A stretch of DNA of 9,440 nucleotides from Pseudomonadota bacterium (GCA_023427945.1 JAEYZR010000223.1:1-9440); one strand, 5' to 3'. Shown: positions 1-6,725, counted from the stretch's first letter. Numbers and translations are program-made. Notes: generated by a model from the sequence alone, not told the origin.

Positions 1-821
1 CTGCCCGCTTCCACGGGCGCAAAACCCAGCCTCGCGAACGCCTCGTGTGCCGTCTCCAGCGCACGACCGGTATCCAGGGCCGGGGCGTGGTTCTGTTTGG
101 ACAGCTTCAGGCCAGTGCGCGGGTCCATCACCAGCGGGACATGCATGTAGCGCACAGGAGGAAATCCAAGCCATTGCCCCAAGCGGATCTGGCGGGCGGT
201 CGAGCTCAGCAGGTCGGCACCGCGCACGACATCGGTCACCCCTTGCGCTGCATCGTCCACCACCACCGCCAGTTGATAGGCCCAAAGCCCATCTGCCCGC
301 CGCACCGCCACATCACCCACTTCGCGGGCAACATCCTGAGTCTGCGGCCCCAGCCAGCGGTCCTGGAACGCGCAGTCGCCAGCGGGCATACGTACCCGCC
401 ATGCCCGCGCCTGCCGCCCGTCGGGCAAGCCCTGACGGCACTGGCCAAGGTAGGGGGTTTCGTGAATATCCGGGGCAATACCGGCGGCACGTGCGGCCTG
501 GACGATCTCACGCCGGGTGCAGGCGCACCCATACAGCGCGCCCTGGCTCTGCAGCCGGTCAAAAACCTCCTGATAGGCCTTTCCACGCTGGGACTGATAC
601 CAGACGTCGCCGTCCGCATGCATGCCCAGGTTCGCGAGCTGCCCGAGAATGACGCGATCCGCCCCATCGACACTTCGGGGAGTGTCGACATCTTCGATGC
701 GTACCAGCCAGCGCCCGCCGTGAGCTCGCGCATCCAGGTAGCTTGCCATGGCCGCGACCAGCGAGCCCGCATGCAGCGGGCCGCTCGGACTGGGCGCAAA
801 GCGGCCTACGTAGGCAGACAC
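1..821 (-). CDS. gluQ: Glutamyl-Q tRNA(Asp) synthetase, C-terminus cut by window edge
   Basis: This enzyme activates glutamate and transfers it to queuosine at position 34 of tRNA(Asp). It is a paralogue of the GluRS catalytic domain without the anticodon-binding part. From the GTG at 821 the frame reads MSAYVGRFAPSPSGPLHAGS, the class I HIGH-like nucleotide site (residues 7-19). Near residue 100 it shows YGCACTRRE, followed by YLGQC, matching the Cys/Cys/Tyr/Cys zinc site of the family. The KMSKS-like loop is KLSKQN, near residue 240. In the window 273 residues are open with no stop; family members are about 290-310 residues, so only the tail is missing. The adjacent GTG at 824 is an equally possible start, no ATG is available, and no clear Shine-Dalgarno is seen. 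The gene begins 13 bases after the smg stop, so translational coupling in one transcript is likely. Family assignment is very secure. Confidence 0.95.
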   Translation of the reverse strand, partial: MSAYVGRFAPSPSGPLHAGSLVAAMASYLDARAHGGRWLVRIEDVDTPRSVDGADRVILGQLANLGMHADGDVWYQSQRGKAYQEVFDRLQSQGALYGCACTRREIVQAARAAGIAPDIHETPYLGQCRQGLPDGRQARAWRVRMPAGDCAFQDRWLGPQTQDVAREVGDVAVRRADGLWAYQLAVVVDDAAQGVTDVVRGADLLSSTARQIRLGQWLGFPPVRYMHVPLVMDPRTGLKLSKQNHAPALDTGRALETAHEAFARLGFAPVEAG

Positions 822-834
822 CACATCACACGGA

Positions 835-1293
835 TCAGTGCAGACGGCGTGCGCCTTCGTCGTCCAGCAGCTCTTCGAGCACCAGATTGTCGATCTCGGC
901 TTCCTGGCTCCAGAGAACCATCAAGGCGACGATCTTGATCTTGCTCAGGGGAACGGGTGCTTCGGGCGAGGCCGAGGCGCGGTCGATGACGATCTCGCGC
1001 AAAGGCGCGGGCAAGATACCCGCCGATTCCAGGAAAGTGATGAACCCGATGGCTTCGCTGCCCAGCTGTTGATATTCGGAGTCGGCATAGATCCGCGTGC
1101 CGCCTACGGGCACCTTGGCCAGATCCACACAGCGTTCTGTGGTTTCTGCCAGCCCGTACAGCCAGCCCAGGGCATCGTCTATGTCTTCGTGCTCGAAGCC
1201 AGCCGCCACCAGCCGCTTGGCAAGCACATCGGCCGCCGGACAGGCCTGGGGGGTGTAATAATTTTCGTAGAGATAAACCAGGATATCGAACAT
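835..1293 (-). CDS. smg: Smg protein, DUF494 family
   Basis: This is a 152-residue soluble acidic protein of the Smg (DUF494) family. The family is conserved in beta- and gamma-proteobacteria, is often found near dprA, and has no firmly established biochemical function. The start at 1293 gives MFDILVYLYENYYTPQAC, the hallmark N-terminus of the family. The same frame stays open for 46 codons upstream to an ATG at 1431, but that extension has no family resemblance and reads like spacer, so the shorter start is chosen. The Shine-Dalgarno is weak (a GAG about 14 bases upstream). The C-terminus is rich in acidic residues (LEELLDDEG). It is followed 13 bases later by gluQ on the same strand and is divergent from pssA. 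No role linking it to gluQ can be read from the sequence. Confidence 0.92.
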   Translation of the reverse strand: MFDILVYLYENYYTPQACPAADVLAKRLVAAGFEHEDIDDALGWLYGLAETTERCVDLAKVPVGGTRIYADSEYQQLGSEAIGFITFLESAGILPAPLREIVIDRASASPEAPVPLSKIKIVALMVLWSQEAEIDNLVLEELLDDEGARRLH

Positions 1294-1544
1294 ATATTTG
1301 CGCAGTTCTCGACATGTTGTCGCAATCTTGGCTAAAGCCTGGGCTGCAACAACTACCAGATTCCAATTACGCCCAATCAATGAGCCCGATAACTGCGAAA
1401 AATGCAAACCTGCAGTAGTGTCAAAAAACACACCGTAAGCAAAATTTCAAACACGGATGTGCAAGGCCTATTGTGCACCTGATAACAGGCTTTCGCAAAC
1501 CGGTTACTCTTCTATGACGTTCTCATTACACAGTTGATCTGCCC
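1294..1544. other. Divergent spacer between smg and pssA
   Basis: These 251 bases must carry the promoters of both flanking genes. On the minus strand a perfect TTGACA lies at 1424-1419, about 126 bases upstream of smg, but no good -10 sits 16-18 bases after it. Toward pssA there are two copies of TGTGCA, 14 bases apart (1458 and 1472), and a short hairpin CCTG-ATAA-CAGG (1478-1489). None of these is strong enough to name a regulator. The minus-strand frame of smg is open through much of this stretch but has no coding resemblance. Confidence 0.4.
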
Positions 1545-2162
1545 ATGCCGCGCAAGCACTTTTCCATGATTCGCGAATTCCACCTGGCCGATGCTTTTAC
1601 GCTGGGCAATGCCGCCTGCGGCGTGGCCGGTGTGATGTTTGCCATGTTGTTCATGACGAGTCGCGATCTCACCCATTTCTACTGGGCCGCTGCAATGGCG
1701 CCGCTGGCGTTCACCTTCGATGTGTTCGACGGCAAGATTGCGCGCTGGCGCCAGCAGCATTCCGCGATGGGACGCGAGCTGGACTCACTGGCCGATGTCA
1801 TCTCGTTCGGCGTGGCACCGGCAGCACTCGCCTTTGCCGCCGGCATGTCGGGCGGCTGGGATGCCGTGGCGCTGATCTACTTCGTGTGCTGCGGGGTCAG
1901 CCGCCTGGCTCGCTATAACGTGACGGCAGAAACCATGTCTGCCGAAACGGGCAAAGTGTCCTACTTCGAGGGCACCCCCATTCCCACCAGCGTGGTGCTC
2001 ACCGGAGTGCTGGCCATCGCGGCCTGGCAGGACAGGTTGGGAGAACAATTGTGGGGGGGAATGTGGATGCTCGGCCCCTGGCAGTTTCATCCGCTGAGCC
2101 TGATGTTCGTGCTGTCGGGCACGCTGATGATCAGCAAGACACTACGCATCCCGAAGTTTTGA
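1545..2162 (+). CDS. pssA: CDP-diacylglycerol-serine O-phosphatidyltransferase
   Basis: This is an integral inner-membrane enzyme that condenses CDP-diacylglycerol with L-serine to give phosphatidylserine and CMP, the first committed step to phosphatidylethanolamine. It is 205 residues long. The full CDP-alcohol phosphatidyltransferase signature is present: D59, then D62-G63-x2-A66-R67-x8-G76-x3-D80-x3-D84. These residues bind metal and CDP in this family. Hydrophobic segments lie around residues 23-38, 47-58, 88-117 and 147-160, with another near 185-196, consistent with the usual multi-helix core. The size and signature fit the membrane-bound (Bacillus-type) PssA rather than the phospholipase-D-like E. 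coli enzyme. The ATG at 1545 is used; the ATG at 1566 (MIREFHLADAF) is a plausible alternative because neither has a clear Shine-Dalgarno. The substrate could in principle be another alcohol (e.g. glycerol phosphate), but serine is the best fit. Confidence 0.9.
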   Translation: MPRKHFSMIREFHLADAFTLGNAACGVAGVMFAMLFMTSRDLTHFYWAAAMAPLAFTFDVFDGKIARWRQQHSAMGRELDSLADVISFGVAPAALAFAAGMSGGWDAVALIYFVCCGVSRLARYNVTAETMSAETGKVSYFEGTPIPTSVVLTGVLAIAAWQDRLGEQLWGGMWMLGPWQFHPLSLMFVLSGTLMISKTLRIPKF

Positions 2163-2168
2163 GGGGCC

Positions 2169-2187
2169 AGGCGGCCGTTGATCGCCT
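2169..2187. other. Weak hairpin in convergent pssA / thioredoxin-like spacer
   Basis: AGGCG (2169-2173) pairs with CGCCT (2183-2187) across a 9-base loop, starting six bases after the pssA stop. No T-run follows directly; the nearest T-rich stretch (CCTTTTGTTT) is about 14 bases further on. It may contribute to 3' end formation, but it is not a canonical intrinsic terminator. The rest of the spacer to 2277 has nothing else I can support. Confidence 0.2.
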
Positions 2188-2277
2188 CGACCAGCCGGAC
2201 CTTTTGTTTCCACAGGACAGGTCGCCACCATCGACACCGCCTCGCCTGAGAATACGAGACGTCCCCTGCGTCGCAGG

Positions 2278-2613
2278 TCAGGGCAATTCGGCGGGGTAAC
2301 TGTCCAGCGCCAGCCGGATCTGCATGCGCAGATCCCACGCTTCCATCGACGCATTGACCGCGCCATAGAACACGCCGTCACGCACCATGAAGATGGACGG
2401 CAGGTGAAAGACCTCATAGCGTTGCACCAGCCCGCCGGACACGCCCGCATCGATCCAGCACAGACGATCGGCCGGCAGCTCCAGCGCAGGCAGGGTCTGG
2501 CGTGCGACGCGGCAGGTCGCACAGGTCTTGCTGTAGAAAACCAGCAGGGAGTTACCGGGTGCATCCAGCAGATAACGGTCCGCCGATGCGTCGTCGAGTT
2601 CGATTTGTTCCAT
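2278..2613 (-). CDS. Thioredoxin-fold protein with CATC motif
   Basis: This is a small cytoplasmic thioredoxin-like protein, predicted to be a thiol-disulfide oxidoreductase or a thiol-dependent partner. From the ATG at 2613 it has 111 residues. SLLVFYSKTCATCRVARQTL is the strand-plus-active-site segment, with CxxC cysteines at residues 31 and 34. HLPSIFMV near residues 70-77 is the cis-proline loop that flanks the active site in this fold. The dipeptide between the cysteines is Ala-Thr, not the Gly-Pro of thioredoxin, and the usual tryptophan before the first cysteine is Thr, so redox potential and partners probably differ. A longer start at 2625 (MLRT added) is possible; neither has a good Shine-Dalgarno. 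There is no signal peptide. It is divergent from the flavin reductase and convergent with pssA. The physiological substrate is unknown. Confidence 0.8.
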   Translation of the reverse strand: MEQIELDDASADRYLLDAPGNSLLVFYSKTCATCRVARQTLPALELPADRLCWIDAGVSGGLVQRYEVFHLPSIFMVRDGVFYGAVNASMEAWDLRMQIRLALDSYPAELP

Positions 2614-2684
2614 GGTGCGCAGCATTATGACGCATTATCTTTTTCGAGTAGGATCATGCCATCCTCATTCAGGAGTGTGTCGTC
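2614..2684. promoter_or_regulatory. Divergent control region, thioredoxin-like protein / flavin reductase
   Basis: This short region separates two divergent redox genes. GCATTAT is repeated at 2622-2628 and 2632-2638, exactly one helical turn (10 bases) apart; the first copy overlaps the alternative upstream start codon of the thioredoxin-like gene. AGGAT (2650-2654) and ATCCT (2661-2665) form a small inverted repeat with a 6-base loop in the leader of the reductase gene. AGGAG at 2671-2675, 9 bases before the ATG at 2685, is the reductase ribosome binding site and fixes that start. I cannot assign a regulator. Confidence 0.4.
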
Positions 2685-3242
2685 ATGAGCAAGGTATATA
2701 ACGTCGCAGTACTCGTGGGAAGCCTGCGCAAAGAATCCATCAACCGCCGTATCGCCCTGGAACTGGCTGACATCGCGCCCCCGTCGCTGAAACTGCAGAT
2801 CGTGGAAATCGGTGATCTCCCCCTCTACAACGAAGACATCGATGGCGACCAGCCGCCGGCGTCCTACACCCGTTTTCGCAAGGAAGTCGCAAGCGCGGAC
2901 GCGGTGCTTTTCGTCACCCCGGAATACAACCGCTCGATGCCTGCGGCCATGAAGAACGCCATCGACGTCGGTTCGCGCCCGTACGGCAAGAGCGTGTATG
3001 GCGGCAAGCCTGCAGGCGTGGTCAGTGTGTCGCCCGGCGCCACCGGCGGTTTTGGCGCGAACCACCATCTGCGTCAGACGCTCGTGTTCCTGGACATGCC
3101 CTGCATGCAGCAGCCCGAAACCTATCTGGGCAAAGCCGGCTCGTTCTTCAACGACCAGGGCAAGCTCGAGGATTCCACGCGTTCGTTTCTGGAAAAAATC
3201 ATCACGACGTTCGATAAATGGGTCGCCAAACAAGCCGCCTGA
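2685..3242 (+). CDS. NAD(P)H-dependent FMN reductase, YieF/ChrR type
   Basis: This is a flavodoxin-like reductase of 185 residues, predicted to bind FMN and use NAD(P)H to reduce quinones, and possibly chromate, in the cytoplasm. GSLRKESINRR (residues 12-22) is the FMN-phosphate loop. TPEYNRSMPAAMKNAID (78-94) is the family signature that contacts the flavin ring. HHLRQTLVFLDMPCMQQPE (127-145) closely matches the corresponding part of E. coli YieF (ChrR). Known YieF/ChrR enzymes reduce quinones and Cr(VI). A strong AGGAG precedes the ATG. The stop is 27 bases before the first ChrA half, on the same strand, so an operon is likely and supports a chromate-related role. The substrate is inferred; an azo- or other quinone reductase function is equally possible by sequence alone. 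Confidence 0.88.
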   Translation: MSKVYNVAVLVGSLRKESINRRIALELADIAPPSLKLQIVEIGDLPLYNEDIDGDQPPASYTRFRKEVASADAVLFVTPEYNRSMPAAMKNAIDVGSRPYGKSVYGGKPAGVVSVSPGATGGFGANHHLRQTLVFLDMPCMQQPETYLGKAGSFFNDQGKLEDSTRSFLEKIITTFDKWVAKQAA

Positions 3243-3269
3243 CCCGCACCGACACTCAAGAGCAATGGC

Positions 3270-3848
3270 ATGGCCCCCACACCGCTGGATCTAGACGCCG
3301 ACCCTGATCGCCCCACCATCACCCCCTCGGTGCGGGAACTGTTCACCGGCTTTCTTCTGTTGGGGCTCACGGCGTTCGGGGGCGCCTTGCCACTGGCGCA
3401 CCGCATGGTGGTGGATCGGCGCCGCTGGTTGAACAACGCCGAATTCACCGATCTCCTGGGGCTGTGCCAGTTTCTGCCCGGTGGCAACATCATCAACCTG
3501 TCGGTGGCCATCGGCATGAAATTCCACGGCGTGCGGGGTGCTGTCGCCGCGCTTTTCGGGCTGATCGCCGCGCCTTCGCTGATCGTGATTTCACTGGGTG
3601 CCGTCTACGACATCTACCAGGACGATCCACACATCCGCCACCTTTTTGCCGGACTGGCTGCTGCTGCGGCCGGCTTGCTGATTGCCATGGCGATTCGCAT
3701 CACCTTGCCGCTGCGCCAGCGCAAACCTTTGATCACCGTCGCCGCGCTGTGCTTTGTCGGGGTGGCGTTCCTGCGCTGGCCGCTGCTTCCCACCATGCTC
3801 ATTCTCACCCCCCTGAGCATCTTCATCGCCTGGCGGTTCAAACTATGA
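3270..3848 (+). CDS. Chromate transporter, short-chain ChrA, first half
   Basis: This inner-membrane protein of 192 residues covers one domain of the CHR family, which in long-chain ChrA proteins is duplicated within one polypeptide. Known ChrA proteins export chromate. After a hydrophilic, acidic N-terminus (residues 1-20), FLLLGLTAFGGALPLAHRMV (28-47) carries the family FGG motif. QFLPGGNIINLSVAIG (67-82) is the second conserved block, corresponding to QxxPGPN in canonical domains. Further hydrophobic stretches lie around 90-112, 125-144, 154-168 and 172-188. AAGAG, 7 bases before the ATG at 3270, is an adequate ribosome binding site. The stop overlaps the next start as ATGA. Sulfate or another oxyanion as substrate cannot be excluded. 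The family call is firm; the substrate is inferred. Confidence 0.9.
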   Translation: MAPTPLDLDADPDRPTITPSVRELFTGFLLLGLTAFGGALPLAHRMVVDRRRWLNNAEFTDLLGLCQFLPGGNIINLSVAIGMKFHGVRGAVAALFGLIAAPSLIVISLGAVYDIYQDDPHIRHLFAGLAAAAAGLLIAMAIRITLPLRQRKPLITVAALCFVGVAFLRWPLLPTMLILTPLSIFIAWRFKL

Positions 3849-4375
3849 GCGGTACGCTGCTGGCCCTGGCCATCATCTTCACCCAGCTCTCGCTGCTGGC
3901 GTTCGGTGGCGGCAACACCATCCTGCCGGAAATGCAGCGACAGGTCGTGGAAGTACACCACTGGATGAGCGCGGAAACCTTCAGCGCACTGTTTGCGCTG
4001 GGTCAGGCCGCCCCCGGACCCAACCTGATGGTGGTGACGCTCGTCGGGTGGCATGTGGCAGGGTGGATGGGCGTTCTGGTCACCACGCTGGCCAAGTTCG
4101 GTCCTTCGTCCATCGTCACGATTCTTGCCCTGTTCACCTGGGAACGCTTCAAGGACAGACCGTGGCGACGTCTGGTTCAGGTCGCCATCTCGCCCATCAC
4201 CTCGGGCCTGTTCCTGGCCAGCGCAGTCGTCATCACGCAAGCTTCCGTGCACACCTGGTTGCTCGGCATCATCACCGCGGTGTGCGCCTGGCTGTCCATC
4301 ACGACCCGCATTCACCCTCTCTGGCTGCTTGCCGCAGGCAGTCTGGTCGGCCTGACGGGCATCGGCCAGCCCTGA
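3845..4375 (+). CDS. Chromate transporter, short-chain ChrA, second half
   Basis: This is the second CHR domain, 176 residues. The start is the ATG at 3845, whose last two bases form part of the upstream TGA, a 4-base overlap typical of translational coupling and 1:1 synthesis. FTQLSLLAFGGGNTILPEMQ (residues 12-31) carries the FGG motif, and GQAAPGPNLMVV (53-64) is the canonical APGPN block, better preserved than in the first half. Hydrophobic segments near 66-97, 113-131 and 138-151 and a C-terminal helix (158-173) fit the family. Such paired short ChrA proteins are thought to insert with opposite topologies and act together. It is the last gene of the putative reductase-ChrA cluster, with the siderophore receptor convergent 49 bases downstream. 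Confidence 0.9.
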   Translation: MSGTLLALAIIFTQLSLLAFGGGNTILPEMQRQVVEVHHWMSAETFSALFALGQAAPGPNLMVVTLVGWHVAGWMGVLVTTLAKFGPSSIVTILALFTWERFKDRPWRRLVQVAISPITSGLFLASAVVITQASVHTWLLGIITAVCAWLSITTRIHPLWLLAAGSLVGLTGIGQP

Positions 4376-4386
4376 GCCAGGGCCCG

Positions 4387-4413
4387 GCGGACAAGTCCGC
4401 ACATCGATCGTGC
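4387..4413. terminator. Possible bidirectional terminator hairpins, no T-run
   Basis: The 49-base convergent spacer between the second ChrA half and the siderophore receptor contains a compact hairpin, GCGGA-CAAG-TCCGC (4387-4400). Overlapping its end is a second inverted repeat, GCAC-ATCGATC-GTGC (4399-4413). Neither strand has a T-run after the stem, so intrinsic termination is only suggested by position and structure. Confidence 0.3.
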
Positions 4414-4424
4414 GGGCGTGGCCA

Positions 4425-6656
4425 CTACCAGTCGTAGCGATAGGTGGCGGTCAACATGGCCGAACGGCCGGGCGCCATCAGCGCGAACAGACCCACGTGG
4501 GACGCATCGTAGATGCGCTCATCGGTCAGGTTGTTCAGGTTCAGGCGAATGTCGAACTGCTTGTTGACCTGGTATTGCGCCATTGCGTCATAACGCCATG
4601 AAGACGGCAGTTCCAGCGTGTTGGCATCGTTGACGAAACGTTTGCCGACATACGTCGCACCACCGCCCACCGTCAATTCAGGCAGGACACGGTAAGTACT
4701 CCACAGCGCGAAACTTTGCTTGGCAATGAACTTCATCTGCTTGCCGCTGTAATCCGTACTGGCCGCCGCCCCGCCGCGATACTTGGTGACCTCTGGATCC
4801 AGGTAGGTGTAACCGCCCCACATGCTCCATTTTGGCGTGATCGCGCCGGAAACACCGAGCTCGACACCCCGTACACGATTGTTGCCGTCCAGCGACACGT
4901 CGCCGGTCAGCGGGTCGAAAGTGCGCGCATCGGTCTTCTTGGTTTCGAAAACCGCTGCAGTCAAGGACAGGCGATTGTCCAGCACGTCCCACTTCGTACC
5001 CAGTTCGATGCTGCGGCTCTTCTCCGGCTTCAGGTCACGAATGGCTGCGCCACCGGCCGGACCATCGGCGCCACCCGCCTGGCCGAGGTTTTCACCGCTC
5101 GGGTTCGAGGACGTGCCGTACGAGACATACACACTGCCATTGGGTGCGGGCTTGTAGACCAGGCCCAACTGGTAGTTCCACAGATTGTCGGTGCGATTGT
5201 CGGTGTTGTTGGTCACCCGATAGTTGTCGAATCGCAGGCCCGCGTTGGCTTCCCACTGGTCGGAGAGTTTGACGGTATCGAAGACATAGATCGCACGCGT
5301 CTTCAAATCACCGTCGCTGCTCTTCGGTCCACGCGTGATGTTGCTGTTGTAGCGCTGCGTGGGGTCGGGATCGTAGAAACTGTCGCGACTGCTGCCAGGC
5401 AGTCCTGTCAGCGTGCGCGAATACAGCATTTCCTTCGAGAATTCGACACCTGCCGTCACGCTGTGGCGCAGACGACCCGTGGAGAATTCACCAAAGATGT
5501 CGGTCTGGTTCTGCAGGGCTTCGCTCGTGCGATAACGGGCGCGATCGGATCGTGTGAACTGCAAGCCCGGCCCTGCGTTGGAGCAAGGAGGACCGGAGGT
5601 CGCCGTGCAGTTGTCGAACGAGGGGCGCGTCATCAGGTATTCGTTCAGCGTCTTGGTGTAGCGCGCTGTGTTGCGCAGCGTGAACGAGCCGATGTCATGT
5701 TCGATCTGGGCCGTGCCCACATCGGACGTGTTCTTGCGATAGTCGACATGCTTGCGGCCGTAGAAGTTGCTGCGATCCGGGCGCAGTGGATCGGCCCGTC
5801 CGGGCATCGCCGCGTTGCTGAACGGCAGGCCCAGGTCGGGCATGTCGTTGTTCTCGATGTGCGAGTAGCTCAAGGTCACCCTGGTTGGGGTGCCCAGGCC
5901 GAACGCCAGAGACGGCGCCACGCCCCAGCGATCGATTTCCACATGATCGCGGCCGGGCACATCGCCGCCCATGCGCATCAGGTTCAAACGAAATGCCGTC
6001 GTATCGCGCAATGTGAAGTTGGCATCTACCGTACCGCGATAGTTATCGTCGGTGCCCACACCACCACTGGCTTCGACGAAGTTGCCCAGCTTGGGGGTTT
6101 TGGTGACCAGGTTGATACTGCCACCGGTCGATCCCCGACCGCTGTAAGCCGAACTCGGGCCCTTGAGCACTTCTACGGCTTCCAGGTTGAACGTCTCGTG
6201 CGAGCCACGCGCATAGTCGCGCAACCCGTCGATCATGATGTCCGTACTGCTTTCGTAGCCGCGAATGAACGGACGATCACCCACCGGCGTGCCGCCTTCA
6301 CCTGCACCAAAGGTGATGCCGGGCGTGGTGCGCAAGACGTCCTGCAGGGAAGTCGCACCGCGGTCTTTCATCAAGGCTTCGGGAATGACTGTGATGCTGC
6401 GCGGGGTGTCCAGCAACGGCGCCGTCATCTTCGGCGATTGCGCCTCACGCGCCTGATACCCGCCAGGAGCCTCGCCTTCCACCCGGATAGGACTCAATTC
6501 GGTCACGCCTGAGGCGGCGGCCGACTGGGCATGTGCCGACCCGATTCCCATCACACCCGCCACAACTGCCGTAGACAGCGCCGCGAGTGGCAAAGTAGTG
6601 CCGTTGGACAGGGCAAGAACCTCGAGCGAACGGGGAGAGTGGGTCGGTCCAGTCAT
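4425..6656 (-). CDS. TonB-dependent catecholate siderophore receptor, Fiu-like
   Basis: This outer-membrane receptor of 743 residues is predicted to import a ferric catecholate siderophore with energy from TonB-ExbBD. The N-terminus has a long signal peptide with hydrophobic core (22-40) ending AHA, cleavage after residue 43. ELSPIRVEG (53-61) is the likely TonB-box region. The plug domain spans roughly 75-190: DTPRSITVIPE (83-93), FIRGYESSTDIMIDGLRDYA (130-149), EAVEVLKGPSSAYSGRG (159-175) and GGSINLVTKTP (178-188). The 22-strand barrel follows and ends in an aromatic-rich strand, TYRYDW, with a C-terminal Trp. Long stretches align with E. coli Fiu (e.g. RLNLM, WGVAPSLAFGLGTPTR, FYGRK). Cys350 and Cys358 sit in a predicted surface loop and may form a disulfide. 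AAGGA, 4 bases before the ATG at 6656, decides the start. A Fur-like site upstream implies iron repression. Bordetella Bfr receptors are possible relatives; the exact ligand is unknown. Confidence 0.93.
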   Translation of the reverse strand: MTGPTHSPRSLEVLALSNGTTLPLAALSTAVVAGVMGIGSAHAQSAAASGVTELSPIRVEGEAPGGYQAREAQSPKMTAPLLDTPRSITVIPEALMKDRGATSLQDVLRTTPGITFGAGEGGTPVGDRPFIRGYESSTDIMIDGLRDYARGSHETFNLEAVEVLKGPSSAYSGRGSTGGSINLVTKTPKLGNFVEASGGVGTDDNYRGTVDANFTLRDTTAFRLNLMRMGGDVPGRDHVEIDRWGVAPSLAFGLGTPTRVTLSYSHIENNDMPDLGLPFSNAAMPGRADPLRPDRSNFYGRKHVDYRKNTSDVGTAQIEHDIGSFTLRNTARYTKTLNEYLMTRPSFDNCTATSGPPCSNAGPGLQFTRSDRARYRTSEALQNQTDIFGEFSTGRLRHSVTAGVEFSKEMLYSRTLTGLPGSSRDSFYDPDPTQRYNSNITRGPKSSDGDLKTRAIYVFDTVKLSDQWEANAGLRFDNYRVTNNTDNRTDNLWNYQLGLVYKPAPNGSVYVSYGTSSNPSGENLGQAGGADGPAGGAAIRDLKPEKSRSIELGTKWDVLDNRLSLTAAVFETKKTDARTFDPLTGDVSLDGNNRVRGVELGVSGAITPKWSMWGGYTYLDPEVTKYRGGAAASTDYSGKQMKFIAKQSFALWSTYRVLPELTVGGGATYVGKRFVNDANTLELPSSWRYDAMAQYQVNKQFDIRLNLNNLTDERIYDASHVGLFALMAPGRSAMLTATYRYDW

Positions 6657-6681
6657 ATTTTCCTTTTATGAATCGATGATG

Positions 6682-6709
6682 CTTAAGCTCGCATTAAGAA
6701 TTTATTAAG
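6682..6709. promoter_or_regulatory. Triple TTAAG direct repeat, PmrA/QseB/BqsR-type operator
   Basis: On the plus strand TTAAG occurs at 6683, 6694 and 6705, each exactly 11 bases after the last (TTAAG-N6-TTAAG-N6-TTAAG). On the minus strand the same DNA reads CTTAAT-N5-CTTAAT-N5-CTTAAG. This matches published site types for OmpR-family response regulators: the PmrA box (CTTAAT-N5-CTTAAT), the QseB site and the Pseudomonas BqsR site (TTAAG-N6-TTAAG). The third repeat ends 16 bases before a -10-like TATACA (6726-6731) pointing toward the small membrane protein gene, the spacing expected when such an operator takes the -35 position. For the receptor it lies 26-53 bases upstream of the start codon. 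The regulator gene is not in the window. Confidence 0.6.
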
Positions 6710-6725
6710 CAATAAGTCAGAATCG

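Noticed and set aside
45..938. 297-codon plus-strand frame opposite gluQ and the end of smg
   Set aside because: Both minus-strand genes have clear family motifs; the plus frame spans their junction and shows no coherent fold.
1396..1424. Sigma-70 promoter for smg based on a perfect TTGACA
   Set aside because: The hexamers 16-18 bases downstream (e.g. TTTTCG) do not resemble TATAAT, so the -35 match may be chance.
2623..2640. Fur-like GATAAT in front of the thioredoxin-like gene
   Set aside because: Only one hexamer fits and no inverted repeat is formed; the signal is better explained by the GCATTAT tandem repeat.
3464..4375. Possible longer start for the second ChrA half reaching back inside the first half
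   Set aside because: The upstream part translates to Arg/His-rich shadow of the first ChrA gene. Family sequence begins exactly at the ATG in the ATGA overlap.
4716..6512. 598-codon open frame on the plus strand, antisense to the siderophore receptor
   Set aside because: It mirrors the receptor codons in a GC-rich gene, has no recognisable domain and is Arg/His/Gly/Ala-rich in the manner of shadow frames. The receptor reading is unambiguous.
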